Assembly: GCA_963830565.1 (NCBI GenBank) | Contig: CAWHMO010000004.1 | Coordinates: 124,001-188,000, forward strand | Length of the DNA stretch: 64,000 bases | DNA from: DATFDN01 sp963830565 | GTDB lineage: Bacteria > Pseudomonadota > Alphaproteobacteria > Acetobacterales > Acetobacteraceae | Direction of reading: 5' to 3' | Part shown: positions 49,684 to 59,540 of the stretch, one piece after another | How positions within the stretch are numbered: the first letter of the stretch is position 1 | How the letters are laid out: every line of letters starts with the position of its first letter | Notes under the pieces: generated by a model | The model's database searches: none | What the model saw: the letters and a program-made list of their open reading frames with translations, nothing else | What the model was told of the DNA's origin: nothing | Made by a program: the position numbers and the translations under genes

Positions 49684-50941
49684 GACATCCAGCCGGCTGG
49701 CCGACCCCCGGATCGGCCGGCTGATGCTGCTGTTCGCCACCGTCTACCTGGTCGAGGGCATCGGCCAAGCGCGGGTCGGCATCATCGCCCAGCCGCTGAC
49801 CTATTTCCTCAAGGAGAGCGGGTGGACGCCGGTCCAGATCACCGCCTATCTCGCGATGTTCACCCTGCCCTGGGTCATCAAGCCGGTGTACGGGGTCGTT
49901 TCCGACTTCGTCCCGCTGTTCGGCTACCGGCGAAAATCCTATCTGGTGATCGCCAACGCGGTGGCGGTGCTCGCCTTCGGGTTGGTCGCCTTCCTGGCCG
50001 CGCCCGGCTCGATGGCCCCTCGTTCGATGGCACTGTGGCTCTCGCTCACCGCCTATGCGATGGCGATCGCCAGCACGGTCTGCGGCGCGCTGCTGGTCGA
50101 GAGCGGCCAGCGCTTGGGCGCCAGCGGCGCCTTCGTCAACCAGCAATGGCTCTGGTTCAGCGTCGCCACTCTGGCCAGCGCCCTGGCCGGCGGCGAGCTG
50201 GTCCAGCACCTGTCCCCCGCCGCGGCATTGCGCGCTGCGGCCCTGGTCAGCGCCGCGGCGCCGATCGCCGTGCTGGCCGTGATTCCGCGCCTGGTCGATG
50301 AGGACAGGCGCGCGGCGAACCTCGTGGAACTGAAGCGGACCTTGCGCAGCCTGCTTTCCGTGTTCCGGTCGCGGACGCTCTATCTGCTCGGCGCGTTCCT
50401 GTTCCTCTACTCGTTCAGCCCTGGATTCGGCACGCCGCTCTATTTCTACATGACCGACGGGCTGAAGTTCTCCCAATCCTATATCGGCCTGCTCGGCGCC
50501 ATCGCCTCGGCCGGCTGGATCGTGGGCGCGATGTTGTATCGCCGGCTGCTGGAGGGGATGCGCCTGCGCAACCTGCTTAACCTGAGCATCCTGCTCGGCA
50601 CGTTGAGCGCGGCGAGCTTTCTCCTGCTGTCCGACACGATCACCGCAGCGGCCGTGAACTTCGCCAGCGGCATGGCCGCAATGATCGCTAACGTCGCAAC
50701 GCTCACGCTGGCCGCAGAGATGTGCCCAAAACGCTCCGAGGGATTCGTGTTCGCGGCGATGATGTCGATCATCAACCTTGCCGCCCCGGCCTCGGACAAC
50801 GCCGGCGCATTCCTCTACGAGCACGTCTTCCACGGCAGGCTGGCGCCGCTGGTCGTGGTCTCGGCGGCGTTCACGGCGCTCGCCTTCCTGACCGTGCCGC
50901 TGCTGCGGCTTGGGGATCGGCGGGAGGGGGAGATGGTGTAG
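49670..50941 (+). CDS. BT1-like (folate/biopterin) MFS transporter
   Basis: A 423-residue protein with about 12 predicted helices. VEGIGQARVGIIAQPLTYFLKE, TLPWVIKPVYGVVSDFVPLFGYRRKSY (given here as the region near residues 65-95) and SFSPGFGTPLYFYMTDGL fit the BT1 family of folate/biopterin carriers. The GTG start at 49670 overlaps the SDR gene. ATG at 49724 is an alternative but would trim the first helix. Actual cargo uncertain. Confidence 0.78.
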   Translation: MPIHRTSSRLADPRIGRLMLLFATVYLVEGIGQARVGIIAQPLTYFLKESGWTPVQITAYLAMFTLPWVIKPVYGVVSDFVPLFGYRRKSYLVIANAVAVLAFGLVAFLAAPGSMAPRSMALWLSLTAYAMAIASTVCGALLVESGQRLGASGAFVNQQWLWFSVATLASALAGGELVQHLSPAAALRAAALVSAAAPIAVLAVIPRLVDEDRRAANLVELKRTLRSLLSVFRSRTLYLLGAFLFLYSFSPGFGTPLYFYMTDGLKFSQSYIGLLGAIASAGWIVGAMLYRRLLEGMRLRNLLNLSILLGTLSAASFLLLSDTITAAAVNFASGMAAMIANVATLTLAAEMCPKRSEGFVFAAMMSIINLAAPASDNAGAFLYEHVFHGRLAPLVVVSAAFTALAFLTVPLLRLGDRREGEMV

Positions 50942-51166
50942 TCTGGCTAGTTAGGGCGCTATCGGACCGGCAGCTCTTCGCAATGAACCGCCCTCCGTCG
51001 CTCTTGGATGGTATCGGTGGCAGGGACACGGCACGACATATCGAATGTTGGCCTTCCAGGGCATGGAGCGACGCAGGATTGCAGTCGATACGATTTTTCC
51101 TTGCGCAGTCGGATTGCCTCAATCTAAAAACCGTATTGTCCTAAACCAAATTAAAGGGGGATGGCC

Positions 51167-51868
51167 ATGCTGAAATGGGTGGTTCCAGGAATCGCCGCGC
51201 TTTTTGCATCGTCCGCTGCTTATGCACAGGGCGTTGCGCCGGGAACAGACAACCGACAGTCGTGCGGCGTCCCATCGGCGACCGTCAATGCCGTGCAATC
51301 CACGCTGGCTCAGGTGGTCCAGATGGGGAATGGCGGTCTCTTCTCGCCGAACCTGATGTGGTCGGCGGTTGTCGATCGAACGGGCCGGCTCTGCTCAGTG
51401 ATCAAGACCGGCGATGCCTGGCCTGGCAGCCGCGCGATCGCGATCGCAAAGGCCACCACGGCCAATGACTTCAGCAACGATCAGCTTGCGCTCTCGACAG
51501 CCAACCTCTATGCGCCGACCCAGCCGGGCGGCTCGTTGTATGGGCTAAACAACTCGAACCCGTTCAATCCGTTTTTCCTGCCGCAGAATCTCGGCGTCGG
51601 CTTCGTCCCTGGCGGCATCATCACGTTCGGCGGCGGAGTAGCGCTCTACTCCGGGGGGCAGGTCATCGGCGGCCTCGGCGTCAGTGGCGACACGTCCTGC
51701 GCCGATCATGCGATCGCCTACCGGATGCGGCATCTGGCCAGCCTTGATGGCATACCGGCTGGCGCTGGGCTCAATGGCACCGACAACATTGTCTATCTCA
51801 ACCCGGGCGAGCCCCCCAATACCGGCTACAAGCACCCGCACTGCGGAACCTCCGACATCACGCCCTGA
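51167..51868 (+). CDS. Secreted GlcG/HbpS-like protein
   Basis: A 233-residue protein with a signal peptide (WVVPGIAALFASSAAYAQG). The mature part resembles GlcG/HbpS (DUF336) proteins: STLAQVVQMGNGG, GRLCSVIKTGDAWPGSRAIA, IAKATTANDFS and GGVALYSGGQVIGGLGVSGD. Such proteins bind haem or cobalamin-like ligands or assist glycolate metabolism. ATG 51167 is preferred over 51161 because AAAGGGGG ends 6 bases before it. It has its own transcription unit, followed by a hairpin. Confidence 0.78.
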   Translation: MLKWVVPGIAALFASSAAYAQGVAPGTDNRQSCGVPSATVNAVQSTLAQVVQMGNGGLFSPNLMWSAVVDRTGRLCSVIKTGDAWPGSRAIAIAKATTANDFSNDQLALSTANLYAPTQPGGSLYGLNNSNPFNPFFLPQNLGVGFVPGGIITFGGGVALYSGGQVIGGLGVSGDTSCADHAIAYRMRHLASLDGIPAGAGLNGTDNIVYLNPGEPPNTGYKHPHCGTSDITP

Positions 51869-52262
51869 CGCCGAGCCTGCTGCTGGCCAAGTGACATAGC
51901 TCGAACGCCGGGGCCGCGAGGCCCCGTCGTGTTCCGGCGACTGAAGCTCGTTAGCGATACTCGGGTCTTTCCGTACGCGGTAAGCGCCGCGCCTAGCAAT
52001 CGTTGCGGATTTGCGCATCTCGCGGCTGAGGGAACCGGATCCGCTCCACGCCCGTGGTTTAATCCCTCCCAGCATCCGCTTCCACTTGACTTCACGGCAT
52101 TGGGGCGTATTTCTTCCTGGTCCGCGCGTCGCGCGTGCGGCACCATCTTCCCTGCAACCTGGCCCGCGCCCACTCGCGGGCAAGCCGTGTTTCCGGATCG
52201 GAACGCGCAAGCGAAACGGCCCTCCGGCAGCGCCGGAACCCGTTACGGAACAGACTGACCTC
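51869..52262 (+). other. Intergenic region and rpsA leader
   Basis: No gene is supported in these 394 bases. They contain the terminator-like hairpin at 51909-51926 and a possible rpsA promoter near 52086 (TTGACT, then TATTTC after 16 bases, a weak match). No Shine-Dalgarno sequence precedes the rpsA ATG; S1 mRNAs often lack one and use a structured leader. Confidence 0.45.
51909..51926 (+). terminator. Terminator-like hairpin after the GlcG-like gene
   Basis: A perfect 7-bp stem, CGGGGCC / GGCCCCG, with a GCGA loop lies 40 bases after the stop codon. The T-run is poor. Confidence 0.55.
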
Positions 52263-53993
52263 ATGGCATCATCCGCCCTCGCGTACACTCAAGACCACTT
52301 CAAGGGCGAGAACTTCGCCTCCTTGCTCGACCAGACCCTGGGCCGGGATTCAGGGTTTGAAGGCTCGGTCGTCACCGGCCGCGTCGTCCGCCTTGATGAC
52401 GATTGCGCCGTCGTCGATGTCGGACTCAAATCGGAAGGGCGGGTCGCTCTGAAGGAATTCGGGTTCCCCGGCGCGAGTGCCGAGATCAAGCCCGGCGACC
52501 TGATCGAACTCTATGTCGAGCGCTACGAGGATCGCGACGGCTCCATCGTGCTCTCGCGCGAGAAGGCGCGGCGCGAGGAGGCCTGGACCAACCTCGAGAA
52601 GGCGTTCGAGGGCAACCAGCGCGTCAACGGAACCATCTATGGGCGCGTCAAGGGCGGCTTCACCGTCGATCTGGGCGGCGCCATCGCCTTCCTGCCCGGC
52701 AGCCAGGTGGACATCCGCCCGGTGCGGGACGTGACGGTGCTCATGGGCACCCCGCAGCCCTTCCAGATCCTCAAGATGGACCGCGCGCGCGGCAATATCG
52801 TCGTCTCCCGCCGCGCGGTGCTCGAGGAGACGCGCGCCGAGCAGCGCAGCGAGCTGATCCAGGGCCTGAAGGAGGGCCAGATCCTCGACGGCGTGGTGAA
52901 GAACATCACCGATTACGGCGCCTTCGTCGATCTCGGCGGGGTCGATGGCCTGCTGCACGTGACCGACATCGCCTGGCGCCGCATCAACCACCCCAACGAG
53001 GCGCTGCAGATCGGCCAGCCGGTCAAGGTGCAGGTGATCCGCTTCAACCCGGAGACCCAGCGCATCAGTCTCGGCATGAAGCAGCTCGAGGCCGATCCGT
53101 GGGAGGGCGTGGCCGCGAAATACCCGCCCGGCGCCAAGTACACCGGCCGCGTGACCAACATCACCGACTACGGCGCCTTCGTGGAGCTGGAGCCCGGCGT
53201 CGAGGGCTTGGTGCATGTCTCCGAGATGTCGTGGACAAAGAAGAACGTCCATCCCGGCAAGATCGTCTCCACCAGTCAGGAGGTGGACGTGATGGTGCTC
53301 GACGTGGACGCCAGCAAGCGCCGTATCTCGCTCGGCCTCAAGCAGGTGCAGCGCAATCCGTGGGAGCAGTTCGCCGACGACCATCCGATTGGCTCGGTGG
53401 TCGAGGGCGAGGTTCGCAACATCACCGAGTTCGGCCTGTTCCTGGGTCTCACCGCCGATATAGACGGCATGGTCCACATGTCCGACCTGTCCTGGGACGA
53501 GGCCGGCGAGCAGGCGATCACCCATTACAACAAGGGCGACATCGTCAAGGCGAAGGTGCTCGACACCGATGTGGAGAAGGAGCGCATCAGCCTCGGGGTC
53601 AAGCAGCTCAGGGACGATCCGGCGGCCTCGGTGCTGGAGGGCATCCACAAGGGCGACATCGTCACCTGCGTGGTCTCCCAGGTGCAGCAGAACGGCATCG
53701 AGGTGAAGGTCGGCGACGTGCTGACCGGCTTTATCCGCCGCTCCGAACTGGCGCGCGACAAGTCCGACCAGCGCCCGGACCGCTTCGCCGTCGGCGAGAA
53801 GGTGGATGCGCGGGTGCAGTCGGTCGATCGCGCCGGACGCCGCCTCACGCTAACGGTCAAGGGCAAGGAGGTCGAGGAGGAGAAGCAGGCCATGGCCGAG
53901 TATGGCTCGTCGGATTCCGGCGCCTCCCTGGGCGACATCCTGGGCGCGGCGATCCGCCGGCGGAACCAGCAGACAACGCAGGACAATAGCTGA
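52263..53993 (+). CDS. rpsA: 30S ribosomal protein S1
   Basis: A 576-residue protein with six S1 RNA-binding domains. Clear repeats are GVVKNITDYGAFVDLGGVDG, GRVTNITDYGAFVELEPG and GEVRNITEFGLFLGLTADID; the first two, ribosome-binding, domains are more diverged. It has ATG at 52263. The rpsA-sppA-ihfB order is common in alphaproteobacteria. Autoregulation through the leader is likely from E. coli knowledge but is not visible here. Confidence 0.97.
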   Translation: MASSALAYTQDHFKGENFASLLDQTLGRDSGFEGSVVTGRVVRLDDDCAVVDVGLKSEGRVALKEFGFPGASAEIKPGDLIELYVERYEDRDGSIVLSREKARREEAWTNLEKAFEGNQRVNGTIYGRVKGGFTVDLGGAIAFLPGSQVDIRPVRDVTVLMGTPQPFQILKMDRARGNIVVSRRAVLEETRAEQRSELIQGLKEGQILDGVVKNITDYGAFVDLGGVDGLLHVTDIAWRRINHPNEALQIGQPVKVQVIRFNPETQRISLGMKQLEADPWEGVAAKYPPGAKYTGRVTNITDYGAFVELEPGVEGLVHVSEMSWTKKNVHPGKIVSTSQEVDVMVLDVDASKRRISLGLKQVQRNPWEQFADDHPIGSVVEGEVRNITEFGLFLGLTADIDGMVHMSDLSWDEAGEQAITHYNKGDIVKAKVLDTDVEKERISLGVKQLRDDPAASVLEGIHKGDIVTCVVSQVQQNGIEVKVGDVLTGFIRRSELARDKSDQRPDRFAVGEKVDARVQSVDRAGRRLTLTVKGKEVEEEKQAMAEYGSSDSGASLGDILGAAIRRRNQQTTQDNS

Positions 53994-54002
53994 GCCGGCG
54001 CC

Positions 54003-54929
54003 CTGTCGCTCGAGACCGACCTGCTGATCGACAGGCGGCGCCTCAAGCGCCGCCTGATCCTTTGGCGCAGTCTGGCTGTCCTCCTGCTGATCGCGGCCGT
54101 GCTGGTGGGCTTGCGCGGGCGGGGCTTGGTCGGCGGTCGCGGTGGCGCCTATGTGGCCCGCGTGTCGGTCGACGGCATCATCGCCAGCGAGGATCGGCTC
54201 TCCCGTCGGGTTGCCGCGCTTGGCGATGACGCCGCCGCGAAAGCCGTGATCCTGAGGATCGACAGCCCCGGCGGCAGTGCCACCGGGGGCGAGGTGCTGC
54301 ACGACGCGATCGCGCGCGTTGCCGCGCGCAAGCCCGTGGTGGCGGTAATGGGCGGCATCGCGGCCTCGGCCGGCTACATGATCGCGGTGCCGGCGGCACG
54401 GATCTTCGCCCGTCAGGGCACGTTGACCGGTTCCATCGGGGTCTACCTCCAGACCGCGGAAATCTCCGGCCTGCTCGACAAGCTCGGCGTCGGCACCGAG
54501 GCGGTGAAATCAGGCCCGCTCAAGGACCAGCCCAGCCTGTTCGAGAAGACCACGCCCGAAGGACGCCAGATGCTGCAGGGTCTGGTGATGGACTACTACG
54601 ACCAGTTCGTGGAGATGGTGGCACAGGGCCGGCACATGGACCCCGCGACGGTTCGCCGGCTCGCCGATGGGCGGCCCTACACCGGACATCAGGCGCAGCA
54701 ACTCGGGCTGGTCGATCAGATCGGCGGCGAACCCGAGGCGCGGCTATGGCTGGCGCAGGCCAAGGGCGTGTCGGCCGAAATGCCCGTGCGCGCGGTCGGG
54801 CAGCTCGGCTTCGCCCAGCGCGCCCTGGGCGAGAGCCTCGCGGGACTGAGCGAGGCAGTCTGGAAAAGTTTTGCGAGCCAATGGCTTAGACTTGACGAGG
54901 TGTGGGCGGTCTGGCAGCGTCCCGTTTGA
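54003..54929 (+). CDS. sppA: Signal peptide peptidase SppA (short form)
   Basis: Membrane-bound Ser/Lys peptidase of about 308 residues that degrades cleaved signal peptides. It has an N-terminal anchor (LAVLLLIAAVLVGL), RIDSPGGSATGG, nucleophile Ser in GGIAASAGYMIAVPA and Lys in AVKSGPLKD. No ATG/GTG/TTG occurs between the rpsA stop and the anchor. The family start MSLETDLLIDRRRLKRR corresponds to CTG at 54003. GTG 54099 would remove the membrane anchor. The start is therefore inferred. Confidence 0.85.
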   Translation: MSLETDLLIDRRRLKRRLILWRSLAVLLLIAAVLVGLRGRGLVGGRGGAYVARVSVDGIIASEDRLSRRVAALGDDAAAKAVILRIDSPGGSATGGEVLHDAIARVAARKPVVAVMGGIAASAGYMIAVPAARIFARQGTLTGSIGVYLQTAEISGLLDKLGVGTEAVKSGPLKDQPSLFEKTTPEGRQMLQGLVMDYYDQFVEMVAQGRHMDPATVRRLADGRPYTGHQAQQLGLVDQIGGEPEARLWLAQAKGVSAEMPVRAVGQLGFAQRALGESLAGLSEAVWKSFASQWLRLDEVWAVWQRPV

Positions 54930-54961
54930 TAATCGTCTGGTCATACCTTGGGGGGCTCGGG

Positions 54962-55285
54962 ATGACCAAATCCGAACTGATCGCCGAGCTGTCTGAGGCA
55001 AACCCGCACCTGCGGGCCGCCGATATCGAATTGATCGTGGCAACCATCTTCGACGAGATCACCGAGGCGCTGTCGCGGGGCGCCCGGGTGGAGCTACGCG
55101 GTTTCGGCGCCTTCACGGTCAAGCGCCGGGGCGCGCGCACCGGTCGCAACCCGCGTACCGGAGCGGCCGTCCCGGTAGAGGAAAAGGCGGTGCCCTTCTT
55201 CAAGGCCGGCAAGGAGCTGCGCGAGCGGGTGAACCAACGCCCCTCCGCATCAATCCTGCCGGCCAGCGATCACGCGGCTGCCTGA
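54962..55285 (+). CDS. ihfB: Integration host factor subunit beta
   Basis: DNA-bending protein of 107 residues, partner of IhfA. It has MTKSELIAEL at the start, RVELRGFGAFTVKRR, and the DNA-intercalating arm RNPRTGAAVPV. A G-rich ribosome site precedes ATG 54962. There is a short extension (about 12 residues) at the C-terminus. It is third in the rpsA-sppA-ihfB set. Confidence 0.95.
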   Translation: MTKSELIAELSEANPHLRAADIELIVATIFDEITEALSRGARVELRGFGAFTVKRRGARTGRNPRTGAAVPVEEKAVPFFKAGKELRERVNQRPSASILPASDHAAA

Positions 55286-55295
55286 ACGCCAGGAG

Positions 55296-55592
55296 ATGGG
55301 CTTTATCCTCGCCATTCCGGTGCTGATCGCGATCGCGCTGTTCGCGGTGTCGAACCGGCAGCCCGTGACGGTCGGCTTCTGGCCGACCGACCTCGACCTC
55401 GTCGTGCCGCTGTCCGGCGCCGTGCTCGCCGTGGCGGCATTCGCGTTCCTCGTGGGCGCCTTTATCGTCTGGATGACCGAGCTCCGCATCCGGCGCCGGG
55501 CGCGTCGCGCCGAGGCGCGCGTGGAAGTTCTGGAAGAGGAGGTGCGCGCGTTGCGGGCCCGTCTGCCCCGAGCGCTCCCGCCGCCGGTCTGA
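55296..55592 (+). CDS. LapA-domain (DUF1049) membrane protein
   Basis: A 98-residue protein with two membrane helices (ILAIPVLIAIALFAV and GAVLAVAAFAFLVGAFIVW) and a basic coiled C-terminus (RRARRAEARVEVLEEEVRAL), typical of LapA/YciS proteins, which in E. coli act in lipopolysaccharide assembly control. It shares one base with trpF (TGATG). Confidence 0.85.
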   Translation: MGFILAIPVLIAIALFAVSNRQPVTVGFWPTDLDLVVPLSGAVLAVAAFAFLVGAFIVWMTELRIRRRARRAEARVEVLEEEVRALRARLPRALPPPV

Positions 55593-56248
55593 TGCCGGAA
55601 CGCATCCAGATCAAGATCTGCGGGATCCGCGACACTGCCGCGCTCGATGCGGCCGCCGAAGCCGGGGCCGACTGGGTGGGCTTCGTCTTCTTCCCTCCCT
55701 CCCCCCGCCATCTCACCCCGGCGCAGGCCGCGGGCCTGGCGGCGCGCGCGCCACGGGGGATCGGCCGGGTCGGGCTGCTGGTCGGACCGACGGATGCGGA
55801 GATCGACGCCGTGCTGAGCGTGGTCACGCTCGATGCGCTGCAAATCTACGCCCAAGCCGCCCGGATCGCCGCGCTCCGCACCCGGTTCCGCCTGGCGATC
55901 TGGCACGCAATCGGCATTTCCACGGCCTCCGACCTGCCGAGCCAAGCATATGGCGCCGACCGGCTGGTGCTGGAGGCTCAGCCGCCCGCCGATGCGACCC
56001 GCCCTGGCGGCAACGCCGCGCGATTCGACTGGTCGCTGCTCCGAGACTGGCGATCCCCCGTGCCTTGGCTGCTCGCCGGCGGGCTGACGCCGGACAACGT
56101 GGCGGGAGCCATACGCGACACGGGCGCGCGCGCGGTGGACGTCTCCTCGGGTGTCGAGTCCGCGCGGGGCGTGAAGGATGCGAGATTGATTCAGGCCTTC
56201 ACGGAAGCTGCACGGTCGGCCGCCACGCACTCGGCCGAGGGAGGCTAA
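55592..56248 (+). CDS. trpF: Phosphoribosylanthranilate isomerase
   Basis: TIM-barrel enzyme of tryptophan synthesis, 218 residues. IKICGIRDTAALDAA carries the catalytic Cys, VGFVFFPPSPRHLT follows, and LLAGGLTPDNV and VDVSSGVESARGVKD form the phosphate site and C-terminal part. It converges with phaR, overlapping by 4 bases. trpB/trpA are not next to it in this window. Confidence 0.94.
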   Translation: MPERIQIKICGIRDTAALDAAAEAGADWVGFVFFPPSPRHLTPAQAAGLAARAPRGIGRVGLLVGPTDAEIDAVLSVVTLDALQIYAQAARIAALRTRFRLAIWHAIGISTASDLPSQAYGADRLVLEAQPPADATRPGGNAARFDWSLLRDWRSPVPWLLAGGLTPDNVAGAIRDTGARAVDVSSGVESARGVKDARLIQAFTEAARSAATHSAEGG

Positions 56249-56871
56249 GCTTCCTTTTTCCCGCCTTTCCGCCGAGCCTCATCCAGCTCTTGCCGCAGCG
56301 CCGCAACCTCCGCCCGCAGCAACTTGACCTCCTGGGATGCGCTCTCGGAAACCTCCTCTCGGGCCTGATCGTGGGCCGGGCGGTAGAACGGGGTGAACAG
56401 GCTCAGCGCGCGGTCCATGATGGCCATGTTGGCGCGGCCCACCTCCTCGATCGTCGGATTGCCGAAGGGGAACAATGTCCCCATCGTCTTCTGCATCGCC
56501 GCGCGCATCTGCTGCTGCTGCTCCGCCAGCGCCGCCATCGACTGTTCGAGGTAGCGCGGCACCAACGACTGCATCTGGTCGCCGTAGAAGCCGATGAGCT
56601 GGCGGAGGAAGGTCGTGGGCAGAAGGTTGCGCCCCTTGCCCTCCTCCTCGACGATGATCTGCGTCAGCACCCCGCGCGTGATGTCCTCGCCGGTCTTCGC
56701 GTCATAGACGACGAAGTCGCGCCCCAGGCGTACCATTTCGGCCAGCGTGTCCAACGTGATGTAGCTGGACAACTCGGTGTTGTACAGGCGCCGGTTGGCA
56801 TATTTCTTCACCACCACCGGCGCCGCCGCGGCCGGTCTGCTGGGCGACTGCTCGCGGGTTGGTTCGTCCAT
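56245..56871 (-). CDS. phaR: Polyhydroxyalkanoate synthesis repressor PhaR
   Basis: Regulator of 208 residues that senses PHA and controls phasin genes. The N-terminal DNA-binding domain has VVKKYANRRLYNTELSSYIT, then DITRGVLTQIIVEEE and LRQLIGFYGDQMQ. The C-terminal region is helical (SQEVKLLRAEVAALRQELDE). It implies that the organism stores polyhydroxyalkanoate; synthase genes are not in the window. Confidence 0.93.
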   Translation of the reverse strand: MDEPTREQSPSRPAAAAPVVVKKYANRRLYNTELSSYITLDTLAEMVRLGRDFVVYDAKTGEDITRGVLTQIIVEEEGKGRNLLPTTFLRQLIGFYGDQMQSLVPRYLEQSMAALAEQQQQMRAAMQKTMGTLFPFGNPTIEEVGRANMAIMDRALSLFTPFYRPAHDQAREEVSESASQEVKLLRAEVAALRQELDEARRKGGKKEA

Positions 56872-56935
56872 TGTTTTTCGCCTCGGCTTCTCGTGAGCCT
56901 TAAATGGGTCTTTCCGTGCCCCGGCGATAGCAGGG

Positions 56936-59540
56936 CTAGAACTGCTTGAGCAACCGGTCGATGTACTCCAGTTCCTCGACCCGCCGGCTGCGGTCCGCGC
57001 CGCGCCGGCGCAACTCCTGCTCGATCTCCTGGGTCCGCTTGGGGCCGGCCTGATCGGGGATCGTCACGTCGCTGCCCTCATCCACTCCTTCGCCTCCAGG
57101 GCCGGTGCGCCCGAGCGGATCCTGGCCGCGCCCGGACTGTCCGGCTTGCCTCCGGCCGCCCTCTGTGCCCTCCCCGTTCTGATCCCCGCCGTCGTCAGAC
57201 AGGCTGAGGCTGTCGCCCTCTCCCTCGCCTTCGCCGGCGCCCTCCCCCTCGCCGGGCTGCCCGCCGCGGCCGCGGCCGAACTTGCCCGCCATTTGCTGAC
57301 CGGCCTCGCGGCCACCTTTCTGCAGCGACTCCACCGCCTTCATCTCGGCGGTTTGCGCGGCGCCATCCCGCCCCTCCGCCAGCGCCTTCGCCGCCCCCTG
57401 CATGGCGCGGTCGGCTTCTCCCAGGCTGTCCGGCACCTTGCCCGTCAGGTCGCCCAGTTGCTGCATCAACTCACCGAGCGCCCGTCGCAGCGCCTGCTGC
57501 ACACGCTGGTCGTCCGCACGCGAGGCCGGGGAAGAAGCGCCGGGGGGGGTGTCAGAGGGCGTGCCAGGAGAGGAGGGAGCGCCGGCTTGCGGCGACTCGT
57601 CCGCGCCGCTCCGCCCCGGCTCCCGCGCCCTGGCCTGGGCGTGATCAAGCAGCCCTCCTTCGCGCGCGAGCAGATCCTGCACCGCCCCGACCTCCTCCCG
57701 TCCCTTGCGCCGCTGGGCAGCGCGGGCACGGTCGGCCTCGGTCATCGGCTTGGCATCGCGCAGCGCATCCAGTGTCCGCTCAAGCTCGGCCAAGGCCTTG
57801 GCCGCGTCATCGGTACCGCCCTGCCGCGCCGCCTCCAGCGCCCGTTGGGCCATGCGCTCCAGATCGCGCGCGGACAGCCGGCGCGCATCTGGGTCCATCG
57901 GCGCCCGCAACGGCTGCTGTGCCCTGAGTTGCTGGGCCAGCGCCTGCATGTGCTGGCGGACCGCTTCCCGCAGCGCCTGCAGCTTCTTCTCCAGATCGGC
58001 GCGGTTGGCGTCATTAGGGTTGGCCTTCATCCGGGCCAGCGCCTCGTCAGCGGCCTTGCGCGCCGCCGCCAGCACCTGTTCGGTGCGCGCCGCCGCGCCC
58101 TCCTCCAATTGCAGCGCGAGTCGCCACAGGCGCTCCTGCGCCTGTCCGACCGTGGCGGAGTCCCGGTCGAACTCCAGAAGGTAATAGATCGCGGACAGGT
58201 TGATGTATGTGCCAGAACCCTTGCCGATCGAGCCGGGCTCCACGAGCAGCGCATCCAGCCCACCCAGAGCAGCGTCGCGGTCCTCGGGATGCAGGGCGAG
58301 ACCCTTGCGGATGGCGACCAGCGCCCGCGCTTCGGGGTTGCGGAAACTCCGCTCCGGCAGGATCAGCGGCGCGTCGGCGCTGCTTCCCGTCTGCCCGGCG
58401 CCGTCGCGCGCGACCAGCCGGGCGATGACCGGCAGGCCGGCCCATGGATGGGAGGTCAGGTCCGGCTCCGCGACCCCATGCGCCTGCTTCGCCGTCCCCG
58501 GAACGGGGATCGGGACCGTCAACGCCGGCGCATCTGGGTTGTCGCGCAGCCGCAGCTCCGCCGACAGGCCCGTGACGCCATAGTCGTCGGTCGCGCGCCA
58601 GGGCAGGCGTGTCTGCAGCCGCGCCCGCCCCGGACCCGGCTCACCGTTCCACGCCGCCTCGGGCGGATGGTCCGGAACCACCGTCAAATCCCAGGCGCCC
58701 AGCGTCCGACCGCCACGCCGCACGGCGAGCCAGCCGCCTTCGGTCAGCGCACTGTCGGCCTGGAAGCTAGCGGTATCGAGCGCACGGAACGCGGTTCGCC
58801 GGCTACCAAGCTCCAGGCTCGGCATCTCGGTATCGCCCGTCACGCTCACCGTCAGGCGCGAGCCAGCCGGCACGCGGACCGGCCCCGAATCCGGCTTCAG
58901 GAAGATCGGCGGCAAGCCGGTGTACGAGGGCGGCGCGATCCAGGCCTGCAGTTCCGTCTCGGGTGCGGGAGCGCCGCGGGGCAGCGTCGGGCTCAGTGCC
59001 GCAGCCAGCCGGGCCGGGCCGTCCGGTCCCGCGATCCCCACACACGCCATCAGCGCGACGATCAACCCGCCGCGCAGCGCCCAGCGGTCGCGGCTGGCCA
59101 GACCCGGATGCGGTGCGCCGACGCGCAGCCGGCGGATTCTGGCCCGCGGCGCGCGCCACATGCGCCCGCCAGACCGCGAGCGCCGTCTCGTCGCCCGCCG
59201 TCGGGCGGTCCGACAAGGCCGCGAGCGGCCGGTGCCGCAATCCTGTGGCGCGCTCCAGCCGGCGGTCCACTTCGTCCCGGTCAGGTGCGCGCACTCGCGC
59301 GAGCCCGCGCACCAGCAATGCCCCGCTCGCCAGCGCGAACACGCCAAGCAGCCCCGCCTGCCCCAGTGGCGGAAGCAGGCGTGGCACGCTCAACAGCGCC
59401 AGGCAGACGAACACGCCGGCGATCCCGAGCGGCGGCCAGAGCGCCGGCCACAGCCGCTCGAACAGGATGGCGGCCCAGGCCAGCGCGCGCTGGACGGCGA
59501 GGCGTCGGCCCGGATCGAGGTCGAGGAAGGAGCCGCTCAC
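56936..59540 (-). CDS. TIGR02302/DUF4175-type large membrane protein, one-base frameshift
   Basis: Predicted inner-membrane protein of 867 residues after correction. GTG 59540 overlaps the lysA stop (GTGA). Two or three N-terminal helices (PLGIAGVFVCLALLSVP, LLGVFALASGALLVRG, RGGLIVALMACVGIAGP) are followed by a periplasmic beta domain (ELQAWIAPPSYTG), a long Gln/Ala/Arg-rich helical region and a Gly/Glu-rich linker. The end EELEYIDRLLKQF is the family hallmark. An extra base near 59146 breaks the frame between RAHVARA and RIRRLRVG. Function is unknown; the lysA linkage is conserved in alphaproteobacteria. Confidence 0.82.
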